Shown here: in pieces, positions 1 to 5,273 of the stretch | Layout: each line of letters begins with the position of its first letter | Numbering within the stretch: the stretch's first letter is position 1 | Origin: Angelakisella sp. | Lineage (GTDB): Bacteria; Bacillota; Clostridia; Oscillospirales; Ruminococcaceae | NCBI GenBank assembly: GCA_020024515.1 | Contig: JAHHTR010000058.1 | Location: 1 to 12,533, forward strand | Direction of reading: 5' to 3' | DNA length: 12,533 bases | Notes under the pieces: model-generated | Seen by the model: the letters and a program-made list of their open reading frames with translations, nothing else | Database searches by the model: none | What the model was told of the DNA's origin: nothing | Program-made: the position numbers and the translations under genes

Positions 1-50
1 ATCAAAAGCCCAAAATCTCAATCGGATTTTGGGCTTTTTCTACACTCTGA
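1..50 (+). repeat. Left copy of a 50-bp terminal inverted repeat
   Basis: These 50 bases are the perfect reverse complement of bases 12480-12529. The identity stops at base 51 (t here, c at 12479). The unit contains a 14-bp hairpin (4-38) and a linker TTCTACACTCTG that abuts a second hairpin. A perfect 50-base match across hairpin, loop and linker cannot be explained by two independent terminators. I infer a dispersed repeat, possibly the reason the contig ends here. Confidence 0.9.
4..39 (+). terminator. Rho-independent terminator-like hairpin
   Basis: The arms AAAAGCCCAAAATC (4-17) and GATTTTGGGCTTTT (25-38) pair perfectly around a 7-base loop and run into five T residues (35-39). It could end transcription of a gene lying before the window on the + strand. 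It is also part of the repeated unit, so its primary role is uncertain. Confidence 0.65.
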
Positions 51-74
51 TACCTACATATTATATGTAGGTAT
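50..74 (+). other. Hairpin abutting the left repeat
   Basis: ATACCTACATA (50-60) and TATGTAGGTAT (64-74) form a perfect 11-bp stem with a 3-base loop. A T-rich stretch follows. It begins exactly where the 50-bp repeat ends. The right repeat copy also abuts a hairpin (12445-12480), but of unrelated sequence. Confidence 0.7.
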
Positions 75-102
75 TTGCTTTTATTTAAAAATATATTATA
101 AT
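75..102 (+). promoter_or_regulatory. Candidate promoter for the mechanosensitive channel operon
   Basis: The -35 candidate TTGCTT (75-80, 3 of 6) lies 16 bases before a perfect -10 TATAAT (97-102). It is 35 bases upstream of the first start codon. The region is AT-rich, so the -35 assignment is weak. Confidence 0.45.
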
Positions 103-137
103 TATACTGTTAAAAATTTTTTAGGAAGTGAAAATAT

Positions 138-1151
138 ATGAATAATAGCAGAGAAGAAAAAAAGAAAGAAAGATTAAGAGAAAGGATAACGAAAGCATTT
201 AATATAAAGAAGTCGGTTGTTTTTCCAAAGAGAATAATAATTTATATTATAATCTTGCTGATAATATTTTTAATGGCAAACCCTGCGTTTATACCATTTT
301 TACCGGCAAGTGCAAAAGAAGTTCTTTCAAATGTGATGAATAATTTTTTTGGTGAGAATTTCGCAAAGACAGAGTTTAAGCAGTTTAATTTTGGAATTAT
401 ATTGCAGTTTTTTGTAATGGTATTAACTATGCTGTCAATAAAAGGTGTAGTTACATTTGGTATTGATAAAATAGAAGCAAAAAACAACAGACAACATACA
501 CTTTTGACAATAGCAAAGAGTATGATTCACTATATACTTGGATTAATTGCTATATTATGGGCATTGGGTATTGTCGGAGTTAATGTAAGTACTTTGTTTG
601 CAGGAGTCAGTGTACTTGCTTTGATAGTTGGCTTTGGTGCGGAGACACTGATAGCCGATGTAGTTACAGGTATATTTATGCTATTTGAAAATCAATATAA
701 TGTTGGTGATATAATAGAGTTTGATGGATTTCGTGGAGAGGTTAGCGAAATAGGAATACGTACAACAAGCTTAAAAGATGCAGGTAATAATGTTAAGATA
801 ATAAATAACTCGTCACTTAAAAATATAGTTAATTTATCATCTACTGTTTCGGTCGCTGTTGCCGATATAGGTATTTCGTATGCAGAAAATTTGGCAAATG
901 TGGAAAAATATATACCTGATATTATGAATAAAGCTATTGAAGAAAATCCAAATCTATTTAAAGAGATACCAAGATATTTGGGTGTGCAAAATCTTGCTGA
1001 TAGTGCAGTTATACTGCGTTTTGTTGCAGAAGTAGAGGAAGAAAATATATTTGCCGCAAGACGTGCTTTAAACAGAATATTAAAACTTGAATTTGACAGA
1101 CTCAATATATCAATACCATTTCCACAAGTTGATGTTCATATAAAAAATTAA
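138..1151 (+). CDS. MscS-family mechanosensitive ion channel
   Basis: A small-conductance mechanosensitive channel of the cytoplasmic membrane. The family opens when membrane tension rises on osmotic downshock and lets solutes escape. The protein has 337 residues. A basic N-terminal segment (1-30) precedes hydrophobic helices at about 31-47, 85-102 and 125-147. The pore-lining region at about 150-182 has the Gly/Ala-rich pattern of MscS TM3 (around GFGAETLIADVVTG). The beta domain follows with NVGDIIEFDGFRGEV at 188-202, then the cytoplasmic alpha/beta domain ending in IPFPQ. Length fits the smaller MscS proteins. The ATG at 138 sits 8 bases after AGGAAGTG (122-129). It is the first gene of a close-packed set with the next two genes. 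The family assignment is firm. Ion selectivity and the exact subfamily cannot be read from sequence. Confidence 0.93.
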   Translation: MNNSREEKKKERLRERITKAFNIKKSVVFPKRIIIYIIILLIIFLMANPAFIPFLPASAKEVLSNVMNNFFGENFAKTEFKQFNFGIILQFFVMVLTMLSIKGVVTFGIDKIEAKNNRQHTLLTIAKSMIHYILGLIAILWALGIVGVNVSTLFAGVSVLALIVGFGAETLIADVVTGIFMLFENQYNVGDIIEFDGFRGEVSEIGIRTTSLKDAGNNVKIINNSSLKNIVNLSSTVSVAVADIGISYAENLANVEKYIPDIMNKAIEENPNLFKEIPRYLGVQNLADSAVILRFVAEVEEENIFAARRALNRILKLEFDRLNISIPFPQVDVHIKN

Positions 1152-1153
1152 AA

Positions 1154-1170
1154 AGAGGTGAATTTTTACG
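1154..1170 (+). promoter_or_regulatory. Strong ribosome binding site pointing to an ACG start
   Basis: AGAGGTG (1154-1160) is a strong Shine-Dalgarno. Seven bases later lies ACG (1168-1170), where a start codon would be expected. The ACG is in frame with the downstream gene with no stop between. The TTG at 1189 has only a weak, close AGGGA (1180-1184) upstream. This site argues that translation begins, or once began, at 1168. Confidence 0.6.
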
Positions 1171-1188
1171 CAAGAGTTTAGGGATTGT

Positions 1189-1680
1189 TTGGAAAACAGA
1201 GAATTTGACAGTAATTATTATTCAAAAGAGCGGGCATATAAAACAATAGATGAATTTGATAATAAAACTGTAAAGAAAAAAGTAGAGACAAAAAAGTCGT
1301 CAATAAAAAGTACGATGAAAAAAATAGCAGTCTTGGCATCTTCTCTTGCGGTTATGGGTGCGTCAACAGTAGTAATAAATGATATTAATGTATTTAAAGA
1401 ACCCGCAATAGAGTATGCAGTAAAAGATTATTTGAATCTTAAACAAAATGCTAAATTAACAGATGATAATCTCAAAGAAATAAAAGAGTTTACCATTTTA
1501 GGTGAAAGTATATATATAATAAACGGTAAACAGGGAAGTATAAATATAGAGAATAAGACAAGTAATTTAACATTTACTTATGACGGAAAGATATATTCCT
1601 ATGGAGATATTGCAAGTACAGAGGATTTTAGTAAATTCCCGAATTTAAAAAAATACGAAGTAAAGTATAATATAAGTTAA
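1189..1680 (+). CDS. Membrane-anchored protein of unknown function
   Basis: I do not recognise this protein. The conservative start is TTG at 1189 (163 residues). An in-frame ACG at 1168 has much better Shine-Dalgarno spacing and would add seven residues (about 170). The first 42 residues are charged and Lys-rich (KKKVETKKSS). One hydrophobic segment follows at about 43-63, either a transmembrane anchor or an uncleaved signal. The remaining ~100 residues should lie outside the cell. They include the segments LTDDNLKEIKEFTILGESIY and SKFPNLKKYEV, which loosely resemble a single degenerate leucine-rich repeat unit as in clostridial surface proteins. That is only an impression. It lies 37 bases after the channel gene and 18 before rqcH, so it is probably cotranscribed with them. 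A link to envelope stress is possible, but nothing in the sequence proves it. Confidence 0.72.
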   Translation: MENREFDSNYYSKERAYKTIDEFDNKTVKKKVETKKSSIKSTMKKIAVLASSLAVMGASTVVINDINVFKEPAIEYAVKDYLNLKQNAKLTDDNLKEIKEFTILGESIYIINGKQGSINIENKTSNLTFTYDGKIYSYGDIASTEDFSKFPNLKKYEVKYNIS

Positions 1681-1698
1681 TAGAAAAGGAGAAACAAA

Positions 1699-3459
1699 GT
1701 GGCGTTTGATGGTGTATTTTTATATAAAATTAAACAAGAAATAGATCAGCTTGTTGATGGCAGAGTTGATAAAATAAGTCAACCGACACATGACAGCATA
1801 ATAGTTGCTATGCGTAGTGGCGGAAAAAACCATAAGATAGTGATATCAGCAGAGCCTGCCTGTGCCAAAATGCATATTACAAAGGCACAAACCGAAAATC
1901 CAAAGGTTGCTCCTATGTTTTGTATGCTGCTACGCAAACACTTAATGGGTGCAAAATTGGTTGGGACAAAGCAGTATGGTGCAGACAGAATACTTGAACT
2001 TATTTTTGAAACAAAAAATGAGTTCGGTGACAGAATAAAAGAAAGCCTTGTATGCGAAATAATGGGCAGACGCAGTAATATAATTTTGATTAATGAAAAT
2101 AACAAAATTATTGATGCAATAAAAAGAGTAGACTTTGTAACAAGTGAGAAAAGACAGATTTTATCGGGACTAACATATTGTTTGCCTGAAAAACAAGATA
2201 AGCTGAACCCTTTGACAGAAAGTGCAGAGGCAATTTGTGAAAAAATACGCAGTGGTAACAGTGTACCACTATCAAAAGCGGTTTTATCAGTTTGCGAGGG
2301 ATTCTCACCATTTTTGGCAAGGGAAATATCTTTCTTTGCGACAGGTGCAAGAGATAATTGTATAGATGATATGACTGTGGAACAATGGGACAGAACAAAG
2401 TTTTATATAAACGTAGTACAAAGTGCATTGGGACAAGGTGAGGGTATACCGGTAATAATTAAAGACAATAAAGGGAAATTAGTGGAATTTGCTTTTATTG
2501 AGCCTTTGCAGTATCCAAAAGACTATATAATAGAAAAATATTCAAGTTGTAGTGAATTATTGGATAACTATTATCAAGACAGCAGTCAAAACGAAAGTTT
2601 AAGACAAAAGTCACACGAACTTCGCAAGCAAGTTACAATAATACGTGACAGATTAGAGAGAAAGATAATACTGCAAAAACAAGAGATAGAGAATACAAAG
2701 AACAGAGATGAAAAGCGAAAGTTCGGGGATATAATATCCGCAAATATTTATACAATGAAAAAGGGTGACAGTGAAGTAAAAGCGGTTGACTTTTTCAGTG
2801 AAAAAGGTGATATAATAACAATACCTCTTGATACAAAGCTAACCCCATCACAAAATGCACAGAAATATTATAGTGAGTATAAAAAAGCGGTTACAGCAGA
2901 AGAAAAGCTTAAAACACTTATAAAAAACGGTGAAATGGAGTTTAATTATATAGATGGTATATTAAATTTACTTTCAAGAGTTGAGACAGTAAGTGAAATA
3001 GAGGCAATTCGTGATGAGCTATGTAATCAAGGATATATAAAGGCAAGAGCAAAGGTGGGAATGAAATCTGAAAAGTTATATCCAAAACAATATTTGACAA
3101 GTGACGGATATACAGTATACAGCGGACGAAATAATGCACAAAATGATAAACTTACACTTAAAGACGCTATGAACTATGATTTGTGGTTACATACACAAAA
3201 AATACATGGTTCGCATACAATAATATTATCAAAAGGCGTAGGAGATGTATTCCCAAACAGAACCATTGAGGAGGCATGTATAATAGCCGCTTGCAACAGT
3301 AGCGCCGCAGACAGCGGAAAAATACCTGTTGACTATACATTAATAAAAAATGTAAAGAAACCTAACGGAGCAAAGCCCGGTATGGTTATATATACAGATT
3401 ATCAGACTGCTTACGTAACCCCTGACCATGAACTTGAAAAAAAATTGAGAGTTAAGTAA
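1699..3459 (+). CDS. rqcH: RqcH (NFACT-family ribosome quality-control factor)
   Basis: The bacterial Rqc2/NEMF homologue. Family members bind stalled, peptidyl-tRNA-carrying 50S subunits and recruit tRNA-Ala to add C-terminal alanine tails that mark the stalled peptide for degradation. The 586 residues match the usual length (B. subtilis YloA is about 570). The N-terminus MAFDGVFLYKI is typical of NFACT-N. The Asp-Arg pair needed for tRNA recruitment is present as D96-R97. Charged helical stretches at about 297-345 and 385-447 fit the coiled-coil arms. The NFACT-R domain (about 462-565) has GRNNAQND at 476-483 and DLWLHTQKIHGSH at 494-506. Older annotations call these fibronectin-binding proteins (FbpA). 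The GTG start is supported by AAAAGGAG (1684-1691) seven bases upstream. It is the last gene of the operon, and I see no convincing terminator straight after it. Confidence 0.95.
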   Translation: MAFDGVFLYKIKQEIDQLVDGRVDKISQPTHDSIIVAMRSGGKNHKIVISAEPACAKMHITKAQTENPKVAPMFCMLLRKHLMGAKLVGTKQYGADRILELIFETKNEFGDRIKESLVCEIMGRRSNIILINENNKIIDAIKRVDFVTSEKRQILSGLTYCLPEKQDKLNPLTESAEAICEKIRSGNSVPLSKAVLSVCEGFSPFLAREISFFATGARDNCIDDMTVEQWDRTKFYINVVQSALGQGEGIPVIIKDNKGKLVEFAFIEPLQYPKDYIIEKYSSCSELLDNYYQDSSQNESLRQKSHELRKQVTIIRDRLERKIILQKQEIENTKNRDEKRKFGDIISANIYTMKKGDSEVKAVDFFSEKGDIITIPLDTKLTPSQNAQKYYSEYKKAVTAEEKLKTLIKNGEMEFNYIDGILNLLSRVETVSEIEAIRDELCNQGYIKARAKVGMKSEKLYPKQYLTSDGYTVYSGRNNAQNDKLTLKDAMNYDLWLHTQKIHGSHTIILSKGVGDVFPNRTIEEACIIAACNSSAADSGKIPVDYTLIKNVKKPNGAKPGMVIYTDYQTAYVTPDHELEKKLRVK

Positions 3460-3480
3460 AACTTTGTGAATAAATAGGAA

Positions 3481-3496
3481 TTATCAGTACTGATAA
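3481..3496. other. Perfect 16-bp palindrome after rqcH
   Basis: TTATCAGTACTGATAA is its own reverse complement and begins 21 bases after the rqcH stop. There is no loop and no T-run, so it is not a classical terminator. It sits at the left edge of the 3481-4113 scrap zone. An operator, an insertion target or a recombination site are all possible. Confidence 0.6.
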
Positions 3497-3565
3497 CTAA
3501 ATATAAAAACAGCGTGTGTTTTATTTGGGTATACCCGGTAAGGAAGTATTTTTCCGAAAGGTTTT

Positions 3566-3691
3566 ATGAGCTTGTTACTAATGGTTGCACTGTTTATACT
3601 CTGTATGGAGTATAGACAGTATGCTCGTAAAGACGATGTGTCTTCAAATGATGGTGGAACGAAGCTTTTGACGCTAGACTTATCAAAATAA
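3566..3691 (+). CDS. Possible 41-residue membrane peptide
   Basis: An ATG at 3566, four bases after GAAAGG (3556-3561), opens a 41-codon frame ending in TAA. Residues 2-13 (SLLLMVALFILC) are strongly hydrophobic, followed by EYRQYARKDD and a polar tail. A short membrane helix plus charged tail is the general shape of small holin-like or type I toxin peptides. I do not recognise the sequence, and the frame may be chance or a remnant. A 13-bp hairpin (3589-3620) lies inside it, so the stretch may instead act as structured RNA. It lies between rqcH and a broken regulator gene, in DNA unlike the neighbouring core genes. Confidence 0.28.
   Translation: MSLLLMVALFILCMEYRQYARKDDVSSNDGGTKLLTLDLSK
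3589..3620 (+). other. 13-bp hairpin inside the small open frame
   Basis: ACTGTTTATACTC (3589-3601) pairs with GAGTATAGACAGT (3608-3620) over a 6-base loop, with one G-U pair in RNA. There is no T-run, so it is not an ordinary terminator. In DNA it would be a large dyad. In RNA it would mask part of the possible small coding frame. Confidence 0.65.
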
Positions 3692-3775
3692 ATCAAACAT
3701 ATGAGGCTACAGCTTTGGTGGGGTTCTCTCTATAGCCTGTAAACGGTTGCTTTACCTGTATAAACTATCGGTTGG
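3692..3775 (+). other. Gene-free stretch with small hairpins
   Basis: I see no convincing gene here. AGGCTACAG (3704-3712) can pair with CTATAGCCT (3730-3738), 8 of 9 matching, over a 17-base loop. GTAAA (3739-3743) can pair with TTTAC (3751-3755). The DNA is richer in GC than the flanking operons. It could be an untranslated leader or decayed coding sequence. Confidence 0.35.
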
Positions 3776-3804
3776 TTGAGTAAATTTTGCCGTCATGGTA
3801 TGCT
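3776..3804 (+). promoter_or_regulatory. Candidate extended -10 promoter for the XRE remnant
   Basis: TTGAGT (3776-3781, 4 of 6) is separated by exactly 17 bases from TATGCT (3799-3804, 4 of 6). The -10 is preceded by TGG, the extended -10 pattern. GGAGG (3831-3835) and an ATG at 3844 follow, so the remnant's expression signals look intact. Confidence 0.4.
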
Positions 3805-3843
3805 GATTGCATAGAATAAATATAGGCGTAGGAGGAATACAAA

Positions 3844-4067
3844 ATGAAAAAATCACTCGGTGTGATGATTGCAGAGCATAGAAAAGAAAAAGGGATGACC
3901 CAGGCACAGTTGGCAGAAATCTTTGGAGTAACCGTGGATCAGCTGATGCAGGGCGAAAAATCATCGTCCCCGATCAATAAAAAGTGCAGGAGATCACGGT
4001 ATTGATTTTAAAGGCGGTTCCTCTTGGATCGTGTTCGACCTCTTTCAATAAATCTAACAATTCATAA
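3844..4067 (+). pseudogene. XRE-family transcriptional regulator, deleted and frameshifted
   Basis: An ATG with a strong GGAGG eight bases upstream starts MKKSLGVMIAEHRKEKGMTQ, a typical XRE/HTH_3 N-terminus. After QLAE the sequence jumps straight to IFGVTVDQLMQGEK, which in this family belongs to the last helix of the domain. The recognition helix and the region usually reading like AVSKWERG are missing, roughly 25 codons. Both family regions share an LAE..GVT pattern, so a microhomology deletion is likely. The frame ends at TGA 4003-4005 (53 residues). Shifting one base at the AAAAAG run (3979-3984) restores VQEITVLILKAVPL to TAA at 4067, which looks like the start of the family's C-terminal hydrophobic tail. 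The product cannot bind DNA normally. Base composition at 3721-4020 is about 42% GC by hand count, above the neighbours, which suggests foreign origin. The missing residues are inferred from family knowledge. Confidence 0.75.
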
Positions 4068-4074
4068 AGAAAAT

Positions 4075-4113
4075 GGAGTGCATCAAATAAGATACACTCC
4101 GTTACTGTTTTTT
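4075..4113 (+). terminator. Terminator-like hairpin between convergent units
   Basis: GGAGTGCATC (4075-4084) pairs with GATACACTCC (4091-4100), 9 of 10, over a 6-base loop. GTTACTG and six T residues (4108-4113) follow. The spacing of the T-run is loose for the + strand. On the - strand the hairpin is followed by ATTTTCTTT, so it may serve the membrane protein gene as well. Confidence 0.5.
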
Positions 4114-4128
4114 AGCAATATTTGTATT

Positions 4129-4992
4129 TTACATTTGCGGAGCGGCAAGTGGTAGGAAAGTATATCCTATATATTTTCCTGCGATAGCATAATATAAAAC
4201 TACACCGATAAGCACAATGTTTATTGTCATAAGTATAATTTGTACAGGTGTACTTTGTACTTTTTCAATAAATTTTGCAAAGCGGTCATTGTGATATTCT
4301 TTTTCAAACCAGTTTTTTGCACCGATTTGTAGCCAACCGCCTATTGCAAGTGTATTTGAACGAATCAGCATCCACATACCGAAACCACCGGCAGCACCCA
4401 TCCATAATGTAGATATACAACCGATTATTGGAGCAAGCAAAAATCCTACATGCATTAGAGCAACAGCAGGACTGAATTCGTCTGTTACAAATATCCAGTT
4501 CCATATTGTGTATGCAATTATGTAGCAAATAGTAGCAGTTAAATTAAAGCCTTCCACCAAATAGAAATTGCCGACAGGCGCATTATATGACCACATACCT
4601 TTTAGTCCTATTACACCAATAGCGAGTACAAATCCGGATATTGCATTATAATATTTTTTGTGTTTCAGTAAATCTGTGAAAGTTGCTTCTAAAATATTTA
4701 TCATAAGCATTAATAGAAGAAAATCAACTAAAAGTTGCGGATTAAAAAATCTTAGTGCGGCAAATATCAGAATAAATTTTGGTATGAGCAGTGTTGTAAG
4801 TTTCAGTCTTTCAAATATTACAGGTTTTGCAAATAGCAATACGTAGGTTGATGGTATCATAACAAACAGTACATTTGCGGACAGTGGAAACAGCGACGCA
4901 GCCATACCCATACCTGAAATGGCAGATGTAAACATTATCCATTTAAATACCAATTCACGAGTTGCCGTAGATTTTTTTTCAATTGTTGTCAT
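4129..4992 (-). CDS. Polytopic membrane protein of unknown function
   Basis: I do not recognise this 287-residue protein. It is very hydrophobic, with probable helices at about 15-33, 38-56, 66-82, 86-104, 115-133, 148-170, 176-212 (perhaps two) and 250-270, so about eight in all. Notable features are the loop LLKHKKYYNAISG (108-120), the aromatic segment YTIWNWIFVTDEF (161-173) followed by a conserved-looking ALMH (178-181), and the glycine-rich MGAAGGFGMW (198-207). There is no ATP-binding or Cys-rich motif and no signal peptide. The ATG at 4992 is preceded by AGGAGG (5005-5000) at good spacing. It diverges from the Fe-S oxidoreductase gene, and the shared region holds two Rex-like sites. 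A role linked to redox balance, such as transport of a reduced product or membrane electron transfer, is inferred from position alone. The downstream neighbour is unrelated. Confidence 0.88.
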   Translation of the reverse strand: MTTIEKKSTATRELVFKWIMFTSAISGMGMAASLFPLSANVLFVMIPSTYVLLFAKPVIFERLKLTTLLIPKFILIFAALRFFNPQLLVDFLLLMLMINILEATFTDLLKHKKYYNAISGFVLAIGVIGLKGMWSYNAPVGNFYLVEGFNLTATICYIIAYTIWNWIFVTDEFSPAVALMHVGFLLAPIIGCISTLWMGAAGGFGMWMLIRSNTLAIGGWLQIGAKNWFEKEYHNDRFAKFIEKVQSTPVQIILMTINIVLIGVVLYYAIAGKYIGYTFLPLAAPQM

Positions 4993-5030
4993 TAAAAAGC
5001 CTCCTATAAAAAAAACAAAAATTCACCATT

Positions 5031-5066
5031 GTTAGTTACAATTTTATTGTTATATTATTAACTAAC
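5031..5066 (-). other. Inverted repeat at the predicted - strand transcript start
   Basis: GTTAGTTA (5031-5038) and TAACTAAC (5059-5066) form a perfect 8-bp inverted repeat around 20 bases. The right arm lies about seven bases downstream of the - strand -10 box. It overlaps the first Rex-like site, so it may be part of an operator or form a 5' stem in the mRNA. Confidence 0.45.
5047..5064. promoter_or_regulatory. Rex-like operator site 1
   Basis: TTGTTATATTATTAACTA matches the clostridial Rex consensus TTGTTAA-N4-TTAACAA at 12 of 14 defined positions. Rex is a repressor that leaves DNA when NADH is high relative to NAD+. The site lies just downstream of the - strand -10 box, where a bound repressor would block transcription of the membrane protein. 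The region is AT-rich, so one match alone would be weak evidence. A second site at 5137 strengthens it. Confidence 0.5.
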
Positions 5067-5072
5067 ATATTA

Positions 5073-5101
5073 ATAATATCATACAAAAAAAACCAATTCA
5101 A
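5073..5101 (-). promoter_or_regulatory. Candidate promoter for the membrane protein gene
   Basis: Read on the - strand, TTGAAT (5101-5096, 4 of 6) is followed after exactly 17 bases by TATTAT (5078-5073, 5 of 6), with TGA before it as an extended -10. Transcription would start near 5066 and leave a leader of about 75 bases before the ATG at 4992. Confidence 0.55.
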
Positions 5102-5136
5102 TAGAATATTAAAACAATATGAATTATTTGTGTATA

Positions 5137-5154
5137 TTGATAATAGCATAACAA
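5137..5154. promoter_or_regulatory. Rex-like operator site 2
   Basis: TTGATAATAGCATAACAA also matches TTGTTAA-N4-TTAACAA at 12 of 14 positions. It lies between the two divergent promoters, about 35 bases before the likely -35 of the oxidoreductase gene and 36 bases upstream of the - strand -35. Its centre is 90 bases from that of site 1. Confidence 0.5.
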
Positions 5155-5188
5155 TAATTTGTATATAATCACTATTTTTTATTAATTA

Positions 5189-5216
5189 TTGTAAAAATAT
5201 TGTGTTTTTTTATAAT
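5189..5216 (+). promoter_or_regulatory. Candidate promoter for the Fe-S oxidoreductase gene
   Basis: TTGTAA (5189-5194, 4 of 6) lies 16 bases before a perfect TATAAT (5211-5216). A second TATAAT at 5164-5169 lacks a convincing -35. The leader would be about 50 bases, ending in AAAAAGGAG (5255-5263). The rest of the 4993-5273 intergenic region is AT-rich and I see no gene in it. Confidence 0.5.
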
Positions 5217-5273
5217 ATATGTTAAATTATTATACATATAGATATATATATATTAAAAAGGAGTATTTATAAA

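Noticed and set aside
3484..3696. Open frame of 70 codons on the - strand opposite the small peptide
   Set aside because: It shows no domain or hydrophobic pattern and I see no ribosome site for it. It overlaps the palindrome and hairpin region. Not supported.
3701..3742. 13-residue frame MRLQLWWGSLYSL as a possible leader peptide
   Set aside because: No Shine-Dalgarno precedes the ATG, and the broken regulator downstream is not a gene type usually controlled by a leader peptide.
3752..3964. Open frame of 70 codons on the - strand opposite the XRE remnant
   Set aside because: It is rich in Pro, Phe and Ser without a recognisable domain, and lies antisense to a clear XRE N-terminus with its own ribosome site. 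It is a shadow frame.
4092..4104. Resemblance of ATACACTCCGTTA to the repeat linker CTACACTCTG
   Set aside because: Only a short core matches and no conserved hairpin accompanies it, so it is not a third copy of the repeat.
4658..4846. Open frame of 62 codons on the + strand inside the membrane protein gene
   Set aside because: It is antisense to the well-supported 287-residue gene and has no ribosome site or family features.
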